DNA of 64,000 bases from JALEFZ01 sp039817415 (GCA_039817415.1 JBCBVV010000015.1:62001-126000), one strand, 5' to 3'; shown: positions 44,153 through 53,344, counted from the first letter of the stretch. Made by a program: numbers and translations. The notes: a model not told the origin generated them from the sequence alone.

Positions 44153-45244
44153 TTAATCCTTTGTTCCCATAGCAAACAACATCTTTCCATGGTCTACTAA
44201 GGCATGTACAAAGGTAGGTTGTACATGATAGGGAAGGTTAAATTCCTTTGCAGTCTCCTTTACAATTTTTGCAATCCTTGGATAGTGGACATGGCAAATA
44301 TTAGGGAAAAGGTGGTGCTCGATCTGGTAATTTAAGCCACCTACATACCAAGACATGATCTTGCTGTTGGGTGAGAAGTTACAAGTCGTCTGAAGCTGGT
44401 GAACAGCCCAGTTGTTTTCGATCTTATTTTCTTCAGTAGGAACAGGGAATTCGCATTCTGGCATAACATGAGCCAATTGGAAAACACAAGCCAGAATTAA
44501 TCCAGCAAGGAACTGCATGGCAAGAAAACCTAGCACAGTAAACCACCATGAGAATGGAGAAAACATCAAGGGAATACCTAGTGTAACACTGTAGTACAAG
44601 ATTTTCTGAAGGACAGCTTTTGTAATCAGAGAATTATACTTTTTCTCATCTTTTCCTAAAAGTCCTCTTTCTTTGAATTCCTTTAATTGGTTAAAGTCCT
44701 TCATCGTAATCCAAGACATAGTCATCAAGCCGTATAGAAACCAAGCATAGAAAACCTGAAATCTATGCATCCAGTATCTTTTTTGGTTAGGCGAAAATCT
44801 CATCAAAACACCTGCATCAATATCGGTATCATGTCCATCGATATTGGTAAAGGTATGGTGAAGTCTGTTGTGCTGAATACGCCAAGTGGCTACAATGCCA
44901 CCTACCATGTTTAATACGTATCCCACAATGGTATTTACGGTATTGTTCTTAGAATAAGATCCATGAACGGCATCGTGCATAATGCTCATTCCAATACCAG
45001 CTACTGCAAATCCCATTATGATCCACAATCCGAAGTATAGCCAAGGGTTGGTCACCAAGCCAAAAGCTACAAGGGAAAAAGGAACGAGGTACATCAGCAT
45101 CAATACGACCGTTTTAAGGACCATAGTGGAGTTTCCATAAGTGGAAATTCCATTTTCCTTAAAATGGTTCTTTACACGCGATCGAAGGACTGATATAAAG
45201 TCCTTGTTGATCGTTCTTGAAAATCTAACTGGAGTATATTGCAT
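44153..45244 (-). CDS. Membrane fatty acid desaturase
   Basis: This 363-residue di-iron membrane desaturase has the three histidine boxes: HDAVHGSY near residue 90, HNRLHHTF near residue 124, and QIEHHLFPN near residue 309. Glutamine opening the third box (QxxHH) is typical of front-end and acyl-lipid desaturases rather than delta-9 acyl-CoA enzymes, and no cytochrome b5 domain is fused. Two pairs of membrane helices flank the second box. It introduces a cis double bond into fatty acyl chains of membrane lipids, and could help adapt to cold; its exact position is not known. The start is ATG at 45244, preceded by 218 bases before the EcsC gene. Confidence 0.91.
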   Translation of the reverse strand: MQYTPVRFSRTINKDFISVLRSRVKNHFKENGISTYGNSTMVLKTVVLMLMYLVPFSLVAFGLVTNPWLYFGLWIIMGFAVAGIGMSIMHDAVHGSYSKNNTVNTIVGYVLNMVGGIVATWRIQHNRLHHTFTNIDGHDTDIDAGVLMRFSPNQKRYWMHRFQVFYAWFLYGLMTMSWITMKDFNQLKEFKERGLLGKDEKKYNSLITKAVLQKILYYSVTLGIPLMFSPFSWWFTVLGFLAMQFLAGLILACVFQLAHVMPECEFPVPTEENKIENNWAVHQLQTTCNFSPNSKIMSWYVGGLNYQIEHHLFPNICHVHYPRIAKIVKETAKEFNLPYHVQPTFVHALVDHGKMLFAMGTKD

Positions 45245-45462
45245 CGGTCAAAAATGTTAAACCATAAGTATACAGATAAGGATTCCTTCATCAAAAGATT
45301 TAAGGTAGAAAAGACACATTTTCTTGACCTCAAATACAATAATTATATAAGGAAACCTCTATAAGTAAAAAATGGTCATAAATGTTTCGGTAAGAATTCC
45401 GAAAATCGATACAATTTTTTGACAAGAAAATAGCTAAATAAAGACTATTCGAATTTGCCGAC

Positions 45463-46377
45463 TTAGTCAATCTCTATTTTTATGGTCTTTTTCCTACCCT
45501 TTTTATCTAGCAGGAATCTTTCTCTATACAACATATAGGCAGCATTCCCTACATCTTTGATGTATACGTAGTTGAAGCCTCCACTAAAGACTGCACCAAG
45601 ACCTGGCACAAGACCAACAGCCTTTCTTGTAATGGTTCTTTCTACAATTTCCTTAATGATCATTCTTGAAATAAAGGAAGTAGCATTCTTTCCAAGCTGT
45701 TTGGTTGTAAAATCTCCAGCTACATCTTTGTAACTATCGGTATGTCTTCCAGCCTCAAAATCCTTTAGTTCTCCAAGGGCCTTTTGTTTCTGCACCTTAT
45801 CTGAAGAGGTTGCCACCTTGAATACGCGCATCATGTATTCCATTTCATGCGCTTTTTCTAAGGCATCTAGGCTTGGGTCATGTGGGTCAAAGCCGTAGCA
45901 AAGGGCTACCTGATTGATAGTTCGTAGAGAAAATGTGAATAGGGTAGGTAGGTCTGCCAAAAGTGCTGCCCATCCCGCAACAGGACCTGCAAGACTGGCC
46001 AATCCAGAACCAATACCACTTGCAGTGGCCATCCGTGTATTTCCTTCTATCAGGCCTTCCGCCACATGGTCAAGATCATGGATAGAAGCCTTTTTTAGAT
46101 CACCGATGGTTTTCGCCTCTATTTCGAACTCTTTCGTGGCTGTTAGGATATCTTGGTTGCTGACAGTCCACTTGGATACATCCTGAAGCCTATCAAGAAT
46201 GGATTCAACCACTCCTCCTACACTGGCTTTTACATCTTCTGGTGTAAGCTTCTCGGTGAGCCAACTGATAGGTTTACTTACAAAATCTGTGGATTTGTTG
46301 AGAAAGGACGGATTATCCGCCTTCCACTTGGCGATTTGATCGAGAATCTTACTTTCTGAAGAATTTAATTTAGCCAT
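45463..46377 (-). CDS. EcsC family protein
   Basis: This 304-residue protein is EcsC-like: KLTPEDVKASVGGVVESIL at residues about 43-61, the hydrophobic GSGLASLAGPVAGWAALLADLPTLF segment (about 120-145) that may insert in the membrane, YGFDPHDPSLDALEKAHEMEYM, and the C-terminal KAVGLVPGLGAVFSGGFNYVYIKDVG. EcsC was named for its place beside the Bacillus EcsAB transporter, but its activity is unknown. No transporter genes flank it here. It diverges from the cystathionine gamma-synthase gene 81 bases away, so it may share a control region with it. Confidence 0.87.
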   Translation of the reverse strand: MAKLNSSESKILDQIAKWKADNPSFLNKSTDFVSKPISWLTEKLTPEDVKASVGGVVESILDRLQDVSKWTVSNQDILTATKEFEIEAKTIGDLKKASIHDLDHVAEGLIEGNTRMATASGIGSGLASLAGPVAGWAALLADLPTLFTFSLRTINQVALCYGFDPHDPSLDALEKAHEMEYMMRVFKVATSSDKVQKQKALGELKDFEAGRHTDSYKDVAGDFTTKQLGKNATSFISRMIIKEIVERTITRKAVGLVPGLGAVFSGGFNYVYIKDVGNAAYMLYRERFLLDKKGRKKTIKIEID

Positions 46378-46458
46378 GACGCTTAAGATTAGGTCAATTG
46401 TTCTTTATTTTACTTTCAATTTATCTATTTGGTTATAGATTCAACTGAAAATTTTCAT

Positions 46459-47619
46459 ATGAAATTTGGTACAAAAGCCGTTCACGCAGGAGTAGAGCCC
46501 GATCCAACTACAGGGGCGATCATGACGCCTATTTATCAAACCAGTACATATGTACAGGCAGCTCCAGGTGATCATAAAGGTTACGAATATGCTCGTACCC
46601 AAAACCCAACTCGTTCTGCGCTAGAATCTTCTCTTGCAGCATTGGAAAATGGACGTTTTGCTTCAGCATTTGGTTCAGGTATGGCAGCAGTAGATGCCAT
46701 CATGAAAACCCTGAGACCTGGCGATGAAGTAATTTCCACCAATGATTTGTACGGAGGAAGTTACAGAATCTTCACTAAAGTATTCGAGCCTTACGGTATT
46801 CGTTTCCACTTTACGGACCTTTCCAATCTGGAAAATTTGCCGGCCTTAATCAACGAAAACACCAAAATGTTGTGGTTGGAAACCCCAACCAATCCGTTGA
46901 TTCGGATCATTGACGTCCAAGAAGCCGCCAATATTGCAAAGCAGCATGGGATTAAAGTAGTCGTGGACAATACCTTTGCTTCTCCCTATCTTCAAAATCC
47001 TTTGGAGTTAGGAGCGGATATGGTCCTTCATTCAATCACAAAGTATATTGGAGGGCACTCTGATGTTGTGATGGGTTGTGTAATTACAAATGATGAAGAG
47101 ACGCATGAAAAGCTTCGTTTCATTCAGAATTCAGTAGGAGCCGTTCCGGGGCCACAGGATTGTTTCCTCGTATTGAGAGGAATCAAGACCCTTCATTTGA
47201 GGATGAGGGCTCATTGTGCGAATGGTGCAGCTGTAGCCCGTTTTTTGAAAGACCATCCTAAGGTATCCAAGGTATACTGGCCAGGTTTCGAAGATGCTGA
47301 AGGGCATGAAATTGCCAAGAAGCAGATGAGAGACTTTGGCGGAATGTTGTCCTTTACTTTGAAAGGAGACCGAATGGAAGATGCACTTAAATTGCTGAGT
47401 GGGACCCATATTTTCTCCTTAGCAGAAAGCCTAGGTGGAGTGGAATCTTTGATTGGTCATCCTGCAAGTATGACTCATGCCTCTATTCCTGTTGAGGAAA
47501 GGAAAAAATCAGGCCTAAGTGATACCCTTATCAGGTTGTCAGTCGGAATTGAGGAAATCGAAGATATCATCGAAGACCTTGAAAAGGCCTTAGCTACCGT
47601 CGGAGTAGTTACGGTATAA
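46459..47619 (+). CDS. Cystathionine gamma-synthase/lyase family PLP enzyme
   Basis: I choose ATG 46459 (MKFGTKAVHAGVEPD, 386 residues), the usual start of Cys/Met-metabolism enzymes, over TTG at 46429. The fold-type I signatures are PIYQTSTY, EYARTQNPTR, AFGSGMAAVDA, ETPTNPL, VVDNTFASPY and HSITKYIGGHSDVVMG; the lysine in SITKY binds pyridoxal phosphate. The reaction is either condensation of an acylated homoserine with cysteine or its lysis in transsulfuration. The conserved GHSDVVMG and ASMTHASIPVEER near the end match the cystathionine gamma-synthase/gamma-lyase group. It is a cytosolic homotetramer. Which of the two reactions dominates cannot be told from the sequence. Confidence 0.9.
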   Translation: MKFGTKAVHAGVEPDPTTGAIMTPIYQTSTYVQAAPGDHKGYEYARTQNPTRSALESSLAALENGRFASAFGSGMAAVDAIMKTLRPGDEVISTNDLYGGSYRIFTKVFEPYGIRFHFTDLSNLENLPALINENTKMLWLETPTNPLIRIIDVQEAANIAKQHGIKVVVDNTFASPYLQNPLELGADMVLHSITKYIGGHSDVVMGCVITNDEETHEKLRFIQNSVGAVPGPQDCFLVLRGIKTLHLRMRAHCANGAAVARFLKDHPKVSKVYWPGFEDAEGHEIAKKQMRDFGGMLSFTLKGDRMEDALKLLSGTHIFSLAESLGGVESLIGHPASMTHASIPVEERKKSGLSDTLIRLSVGIEEIEDIIEDLEKALATVGVVTV

Positions 47620-48059
47620 TTTTATTCCCTTATCCTGTTGAAAATGAACAGACTGAACTAGAGAATTTTCAAAAATTTCCTCAAAATTTCTGAATATTTC
47701 GGATCGAAATAGCTGATCGTTATAATAGCCTGTAAATCACCTGTATATGGTCTTTTACAGGCTAAATTTATACAGGCTATTTTACCAATCAATGTCTCTT
47801 TTTTTCCATTCACACTTGAAGGCTCTAATTGTAGCACCATTATTGCTTTATATGCAAACACAAACACCCAGACCTGATATCGTAAGGGATAATCATTAGA
47901 GATACAGATGTTCAAGTGGTGTGGAGAGGGGCGTTTAATCGAACAGAACATTCTTCAAACTCTCCATTAGCATGTATTTAGCTTTCCCTTACAGAGGAGA
48001 CGGAAGTTCTTTTGGCATTTCCAGTAAATACCAGTTACCCAACAAACTACCAATCTATC
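47620..48059. other. 440-base intergenic region ahead of the pseudo-Hsp70 gene, with a three-arm inverted repeat
   Basis: An 11-base arm (47726-47736) is perfectly complementary to 47754-47764. An overlapping arm (47724-47734) is perfectly complementary to 47771-47781. Only one pairing can form at a time, so this could be a switch, or a terminator for the metabolic gene upstream. The TTTT after the last arm is short. No credible gene is seen in the remaining bases; an open frame at 47658-47951 on the minus strand lacks coding character. Confidence 0.45.
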
Positions 48060-50642
48060 ATGATCAGCCTCGATAACATGCTTTGTTTCATATTTACCAA
48101 AAAGAGGTTTTTGGCAGGGGTGCAAAAACCTGAACAAAAACTTCAAATGCTTACCCTAAACGGACAGTGGTTCCTTAATTATGAGGGGAAGTCAATTCCA
48201 CAGGTTCTGGAAAACAACTGGCAAGAGATCATTCAATCTTACTCCCATTATCATGGAGGAGATGAAGAGGTGAAGCTATCCCTTTCTTTCCCAGCTTCAA
48301 TGGATCCAGCCGTTAGAGATAGTATTCACGAAACCATTGCACGACTTGGTGGAGGAAAATATCAAGTCTTCTTTGAAGATAATTTGGCCTTGTCCTTTAT
48401 TCACGGATTGATTGAAAGAGGGGAAATCGAAGGAACAAGAACCATTACATTAGAAGCTTTAGATGACTATCTAAACATCTGGAAAATCGACATCAACCAA
48501 TCCGACGAAGAAGCAATTGGGAGAGATGCCCTAATGGCTAGAGAAAACGTCCAGGTAGAATTGGTAAAAGGTGTCGGACCTTCCGCAGGTAGAAGCCACT
48601 TGATGAGCGAATTGATCAAAGAATTTCAAGCTTCAGGTTTCTCCCTCAATCTCGATAGCCAAACAGAGCTAGCCCATCAGTTGATGGCACCCAATGAGAA
48701 CTACACTTTCTCGATTACCCAGAAATCTGCTACATCTGAAGTAACGGGAACAGCAAAATTTGACAGAGATAGATTCCAAGAACTCTTTACCATCAATAGA
48801 GACAGACTGGGTCATTATATATCAGGAGACAAACTTCGAGAAGAAGATGTCAAGCATGTATTTTTAATGGGAGGTTTCTTCCAGCATGAAATCATGTCTC
48901 ATTACCTGAAAAACGACTTGAACATAGGTTCTGAGCTTGTAGAGATTCCCTACTACGAAGAAAAGCTGGAATATGAAACCATTATGCGTGGACTGTTCAT
49001 CCGTACAGAGCTTGTTTTACAGGCAGAGATGAAAAGAATGGAGCATGAGGCAGAGGAAGCAAGAAGAAAAGAGGAAGAAGAGCGCAAAAAAGAAATGGTG
49101 AAGGCTGAATTGGAAGCCAAAGATGCCAGAGAGTCCCTGTTCAGCGAAATCAAACGTACCTGTATTAACCCTGCAGACCAGGAGCAGTATGAGCAAATGT
49201 TCATCCCTAGAGGTGAGCAATTGGGGATTCCTGATGTCGTCATCAAATGGAACATCGGAGAGATTCTAAGTAAAATCTCTCTGACCGAGACGGCTCAGAA
49301 TATCGGTATCATGGAGCAGAATGCTATGGCAACTCCCTCGCCAATTGTTGAGGAGAAAATAGAGGAAGAGGAAGTCCAACCAGAAATGGAACCTCAAGTT
49401 GAAGCTTTCCAAGAAGCTGAGCCAGCGTTTACCTCACCTGTTGTTGAGGTAGAAGAAATCCAAGAAGAAATTCAAGAGGAACCTCAAGCCATAGAGGAGG
49501 TACTTGAAGAAGTTCAGGAAGAAATTGTAGAAGCAGTTGTAGAGGAGGAAACTCCCTTAGAGGAAGAGATCATAGTTGAAGAGGAAACTCAACAGGAAGA
49601 ACCAATAGCTGAGGTGGAAGAAGAGAGTGTCGAAGAGGAGACTTCTCAGGTGGAGGAAGAGCAAAATGAAGAAGCGGATTTTATTGATCGTATTCTTCAG
49701 GGAACTGAAATCGAGGAGTCTGCTGAGTTTGAAGTAGAAGAAAAGGTTGAGGAACCTGTTGCAGAAGCTACTATTCACCAAAATGGTTCTTCATCTCAGT
49801 TCGAACCTGAGCATACAGGAGAAACTCCAATTGCCGAAGAGGAAGCTATTTCGCAAAATGGCCACGTGGAGGAAGAGTCCCTTCAGGAAGAAAAAGAAGA
49901 AAAGCAGGAGGAATCTGAGCCTATATTTGTTCTCTCCCCTACAGAAAGAACGGACACTGGTTCTTCAAATGGGCAATCCCAACCTGAATCCAGCCCCATT
50001 ATTACGCTCAAAAAAGAACCTTCTCCCAATGGAGATAAAGGTAAGTCTAAAAAGGCGCGCTTTAGCTTGGGAGATATCTTCTCACTAAAGTCAGATTTAC
50101 TTGATGATGAATTCATCACAAAAGTAGTATCCTACAAATCCTCTTCTGATTTACTGACCCTTAGGTTGTTGAAGAAGGATGTAGAAGCCTTGAGTCCAGA
50201 GAAATTAGGTGACTTCAAGAAGCTTCATCAAAAGGAAAGCGCCTATTACGGTCAGGTTAGTGAAATCTCCGAATCCAAAGAAGGACTTTACTTTTACCGT
50301 CCCTATATCGAGAGAAATTCGCTCAAAAATTACCTGATTCGCAATGGCTTTACCAAAAAGGAAAGAGTAGAAGACTTGTCTAGTAATGAGTTGAAATTTA
50401 TTCTCATGGTATTCAAGGAAGTGAGATCACTTTCTCAGATGCACGCTAAGCTAGATGAAAACAATATCATTGTAACGGAGAAGAGAAAGTGGAGCCTTTC
50501 CAAAACAGTTGAGATCGCTTTTGTTGGTTTCAGTTCTTCTGATGTAACGAACAATGAAATGGTGGAAGCCACACATCAGGCCTTTAGTCGTGTGATGGGG
50601 GAGACATTCTACGCAGATTTTAGAAGAAAATTCCAGTTATAG
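48060..50642 (+). CDS. Degenerate Hsp70-like domain fused to acidic linker and pseudokinase-like domain
   Basis: This 860-residue protein starts at ATG 48060 (MISLDNMLCF); an upstream TTG at 48012 is less likely. Residues 1-315 follow the Hsp70/actin-fold order but have lost its ATP loops: SLDNML replaces DLGTT, LSFPASMDPAVRDSIHETI mirrors the VPA-x-F-x-x-x-xR helix, EDNLALSFIHG mirrors the EPTAAALAYG region, no DLGGGT follows, and VKHVFLMGGFF mirrors the VLVGGSSR strand near residue 264. A coiled coil (about 324-365), an acidic linker of Glu repeats (about 425-660), and a C-terminal domain follow. The last (about 665-860) resembles a protein kinase: RPYIERNSLKNYLI is lobe-hinge-like, MHAKLDENNIIV takes the place of HRDLKPENILV with the Asp replaced by Lys (His795), and IAFVGFSS takes the place of DFG. 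Cytosolic or peripheral; a scaffold or sensor role is inferred. Confidence 0.72.
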   Translation: MISLDNMLCFIFTKKRFLAGVQKPEQKLQMLTLNGQWFLNYEGKSIPQVLENNWQEIIQSYSHYHGGDEEVKLSLSFPASMDPAVRDSIHETIARLGGGKYQVFFEDNLALSFIHGLIERGEIEGTRTITLEALDDYLNIWKIDINQSDEEAIGRDALMARENVQVELVKGVGPSAGRSHLMSELIKEFQASGFSLNLDSQTELAHQLMAPNENYTFSITQKSATSEVTGTAKFDRDRFQELFTINRDRLGHYISGDKLREEDVKHVFLMGGFFQHEIMSHYLKNDLNIGSELVEIPYYEEKLEYETIMRGLFIRTELVLQAEMKRMEHEAEEARRKEEEERKKEMVKAELEAKDARESLFSEIKRTCINPADQEQYEQMFIPRGEQLGIPDVVIKWNIGEILSKISLTETAQNIGIMEQNAMATPSPIVEEKIEEEEVQPEMEPQVEAFQEAEPAFTSPVVEVEEIQEEIQEEPQAIEEVLEEVQEEIVEAVVEEETPLEEEIIVEEETQQEEPIAEVEEESVEEETSQVEEEQNEEADFIDRILQGTEIEESAEFEVEEKVEEPVAEATIHQNGSSSQFEPEHTGETPIAEEEAISQNGHVEEESLQEEKEEKQEESEPIFVLSPTERTDTGSSNGQSQPESSPIITLKKEPSPNGDKGKSKKARFSLGDIFSLKSDLLDDEFITKVVSYKSSSDLLTLRLLKKDVEALSPEKLGDFKKLHQKESAYYGQVSEISESKEGLYFYRPYIERNSLKNYLIRNGFTKKERVEDLSSNELKFILMVFKEVRSLSQMHAKLDENNIIVTEKRKWSLSKTVEIAFVGFSSSDVTNNEMVEATHQAFSRVMGETFYADFRRKFQL

Positions 50643-50669
50643 AATAAAATTTAATAGGGAGCATACGCA

Positions 50670-51431
50670 GTGAAAGCTTTACCGCCACCAAAGGAAGACC
50701 TGGTTGATTTTATCAACCGGAAAGAGAGCAAAGAGCGTCAAAGGAGGATCATTACCGCCTTTGTAGGAATCTTTGTTGTGTCTACCCTTTCCATCATTGT
50801 GGCAGTAAAGTACCTTGATATTCAACAGGGCCCGCCCCTACCTGAAATTCGGACCTATCAATTAGAAGAATTGACAAGGTCTCAGGTAGCAAGCCTTTTC
50901 AAAGAAGATCCTCGCCCTATTTTGTTAGAGGACAAAACGCTTGGAAGGGTAGATACCATTCGAAATGAGCGGGAATACATGCTGGTATTAGCCTCTATCC
51001 ATGATGAAACTCTTAGTCTGAATAACAATGGGACACTAGAAGTCCAGGAGACCTCAGACTTGGAAAGCATGAACTTCAGAGACAGCGTGAGGAGAAGGGA
51101 CATAGACGAATTTTCTGAACCCTTCACCGAAGCAGATGTTATGCCTGAGTTTCCTGGAGGCGAACCTGCTTTATACAGGTTTCTTTCAGGTCAGATTAGA
51201 TATCCCGAAGATGCTCTTCGTAACAAGGTAGAGGGGAAGGTATTCGTACGTTTCGTGATTCAAGCCGACGGATCCCTGAAAGATCTCAAGATTGTTAAGG
51301 GGATAGGACATGGCTGTGATGAGGAGGCTCTACGCGTGATCAGATTGATGCCTGCTTGGATTCCTGGGGAAATTGCGGGGCAAAAAGTACCTGTCTATTC
51401 TAGTCTCGCGGTAAACTTTAAATTTTTCTAG
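50670..51431 (+). CDS. Single-pass membrane protein with TonB C-terminal domain
   Basis: This 253-residue protein starts with GTG at 50670 (KALPPPKEDLVDFI). A basic cytosolic tail of about 30 residues precedes one membrane helix (ITAFVGIFVVSTLSIIVAVKYL, about 27-48). A periplasmic linker of about 110 residues follows, then a TonB C-terminal domain (residues about 155-253): MPEFPGGEPALYRFLSGQIRYPEDAL, GKVFVRFVIQADGSLKDLKIVKG and MPAWIPGE. The domain normally contacts TonB boxes of outer-membrane receptors, with ExbBD supplying energy. Here the linker lacks the long Pro repeats of a classic TonB. It is 27 bases downstream of the pseudo-Hsp70-pseudokinase gene, so the pair may couple a cytosolic sensor to the envelope. 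No exbBD genes are near. Confidence 0.86.
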   Translation: MKALPPPKEDLVDFINRKESKERQRRIITAFVGIFVVSTLSIIVAVKYLDIQQGPPLPEIRTYQLEELTRSQVASLFKEDPRPILLEDKTLGRVDTIRNEREYMLVLASIHDETLSLNNNGTLEVQETSDLESMNFRDSVRRRDIDEFSEPFTEADVMPEFPGGEPALYRFLSGQIRYPEDALRNKVEGKVFVRFVIQADGSLKDLKIVKGIGHGCDEEALRVIRLMPAWIPGEIAGQKVPVYSSLAVNFKFF

Positions 51432-51545
51432 AGACTGTTTTGGTTTCTCATGTTTAGTTTACCGGTAGGTTCTTGAAAGATACCTGTAAACAGGAAGTAT
51501 AAATCTTAAACTGTCTCAAAAAACGGATATTCTACCTAGAAATTG

Positions 51546-51577
51546 AAAAGGGATGATCTAGCAGGATCATCCCTTTT
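51546..51577. terminator. Bidirectional terminator after the TonB-domain gene
   Basis: Thirteen pairs (51546-51558 with 51565-51577) surround a six-base loop, with T-rich ends on both strands. It ends both the TonB-domain gene (stop 51431) and the convergent gene at 51590. Confidence 0.9.
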
Positions 51578-51589
51578 TTGATTTACCAA

Positions 51590-52384
51590 TTACCAGTCAG
51601 ATCGACTCCATACTTCGTCGACACCTAGCGGTTTTGCTCCTCTAAGGGCTTTTTCTTTGTGAATCCATTCATCACCTGCCTGTTTGCATTCAAACTGAAA
51701 AGCCTTTCCAACCTGGGTTGAGTCTGTGGAGAAGAACTCCAATTTCTCTTCGTATGCTTGATTGGCAAGGGTGTAGGTTCCACCCCCACATGAAATGAAT
51801 TTCCCCTTTTTACTGTTGTATTCCACCCATTGAAAGCGTGTCCCAGAAAGGATTTTTAGCTTTTTGTGATGCTTCTTAAGCTTGAGCCTTTTGCCCGCGG
51901 CATCCACATTAAACTCTTGCTTCCAGGTCCCACTTAAATCGCTACCTGAGCCCTTGTCAACTCGTTGAAATATTTCATTGATAGGGGTACCATTTGTATT
52001 GCCCTGATGAACCCACTTATCGCCGTCTAACTTACAACTAAAGGTTACTGAAGTTCCAGCTAAGGCTGGGTCAATGGTGTGAAAATCAATGTTTTCCGTG
52101 TATTGGCCATTTGCATAAGAATAGGTTCCCCCTCCTGCACTAAAAAACTGTTGAGTTTCAGAATTGTAGAAGGCAAACATAAAATGACCATCTGAAAGAA
52201 TCTTAACCATCTGAATGGCTAACTCATCATTTGAAACGCCATCTTTCTGAACCATGGTCCAAGCACCCCGCAAAGCTTGTTCGGATTCTGATGCAGGAGG
52301 TGGGTACTGGGGAGATAGAAAGGCGAACCCCATAAGAAGGGGAAGCATACACAGCAGTAGCTGTGTCGTGTACTTACTTAGCAT
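51590..52384 (-). CDS. Secreted protein of two tandem lipocalin-like repeats
   Basis: This 264-residue protein begins with a signal peptide (MLSKYTTQLLLCMLPLLMGFAFLS). Two copies of a roughly 100-residue unit follow: LRGAWTMVQKDGVS...FFSAGGGTYSYANGQYTENIDF and LSGTWKQEFNVDAAG...FISCGGGTYTLANQAYEEKLEF, each ending in WVHQG or WIHKE. The shared GGGTY-x-A-N and the G-x-W opening suggest lipocalin-like beta-barrels that bind a small hydrophobic ligand. No catalytic residues are evident. It is probably periplasmic or surface exposed. The gene is alone on its transcript, convergent with the TonB-domain gene. Confidence 0.7.
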   Translation of the reverse strand: MLSKYTTQLLLCMLPLLMGFAFLSPQYPPPASESEQALRGAWTMVQKDGVSNDELAIQMVKILSDGHFMFAFYNSETQQFFSAGGGTYSYANGQYTENIDFHTIDPALAGTSVTFSCKLDGDKWVHQGNTNGTPINEIFQRVDKGSGSDLSGTWKQEFNVDAAGKRLKLKKHHKKLKILSGTRFQWVEYNSKKGKFISCGGGTYTLANQAYEEKLEFFSTDSTQVGKAFQFECKQAGDEWIHKEKALRGAKPLGVDEVWSRSDW

Positions 52385-52613
52385 AATTTGGAGAGTTTAA
52401 TGTAGTAACAGACCTTATAAAAAATGTCAACTTGCGTTTCAGCTAAAGCTGAAGCTAGAACTCACCATTCAAAATTAGTTGCACATCCCTAGGGAGGGAT
52501 TGTAGGTATTTGGTTATCAAGAATTTAACAAATCATTCAGAGAATGTCAATGTAGGGAGGAATGGACATATGAAAGGCTCGAATAGGCTTCTTTGCTCAC
52601 CTTTAGCACAAAA

Positions 52614-52643
52614 AAAGACCGATTCCAATTGGAACCAGTCTTT
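52614..52643 (-). terminator. Rho-independent terminator of the 52669-53103 gene
   Basis: On the minus strand a stem of 13 pairs, some of them G-T, spans 52643-52614 with a four-base loop and is followed by TTTTTTT. It lies 25 bases after the stop. Confidence 0.8.
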
Positions 52644-52668
52644 ACTGACGCACAACACTATTTATGTT

Positions 52669-53103
52669 TTACTTCTTGGGGAAGGCTTTTTCGCTTTTGA
52701 TATCAAGTTTTTCAGAGCTATTGGTAGCTTCGTCAAGCTCTTTGAAGATTTGATCAATTTCAAAGGCTCCCATTCCCTCACAATATCCATTCACATAGCT
52801 TTCTGTCTTTAGAACAAGGGTCAATTTATCTTGGTTGTTAAGAGATTGAGCGACTTCATCGAAGTTGAGGGCTTGAAATCTGCTTACGTCTTGTCCTAGA
52901 CTTCCCGTTTCAAAATAATATCCACAGGTATTTTCATCATCTTCTATGAAGGCGGCTTTGATTTTTATTTGTTCAGATTCTTGAATAATGGCATGGAAAT
53001 CATCAGAAGGCTGGGCGTCTGAGGAAGGAAGGACATTTTCAGTGGTACAAGCTGAAGAAGCAATCAATAGTGCGATTAGGCTAAGTGTGATGGAATTTTT
53101 CAT
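52669..53103 (-). CDS. Small predicted lipoprotein, function unknown
   Basis: The preferred start is ATG 53103 (MKNSITLSLIALLIASSACTT), which gives a lipobox with the modified Cys at residue 19; a longer frame to 53175 adds 24 residues without improving the signal. The mature protein (about 125 residues) is acidic and includes DENTCGYYFETG and SYVNGYCEGMGAFE. The two cysteines could form a disulfide. Its repeats of short charged helices do not match a family I know. It is probably anchored in the outer or inner membrane. A clear terminator follows, and a 241-base gap separates it from the divergent gnd gene. Confidence 0.68.
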   Translation of the reverse strand: MKNSITLSLIALLIASSACTTENVLPSSDAQPSDDFHAIIQESEQIKIKAAFIEDDENTCGYYFETGSLGQDVSRFQALNFDEVAQSLNNQDKLTLVLKTESYVNGYCEGMGAFEIDQIFKELDEATNSSEKLDIKSEKAFPKK

Positions 53104-53344
53104 GATGCGTAGATTATTCATAATAAGTTGCAGTACAATTAGATATACTGTTAAATGCAGGTGCGGATTTACCAATATGCACCAAGAATTGACCTAAAAT
53201 GTGCAAGGAAGAAGGATCTCGGAAAAAGTATCCAATCTATCTCACGTCCCTATTTGGTCTTTTTAGGAAATATTTGTCATTTGTCGCATACCAAACAGTC
53301 GCAGGAAACTGCGCTTAGTTGCTTACCATCAAATAATCACTTTT

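Noticed and set aside
47658..47951. 97-codon open frame on the minus strand in the gap before the pseudo-Hsp70 gene
   Set aside because: It overlaps the inverted repeats, has a random-looking composition and shows no domain, signal peptide or operon context.
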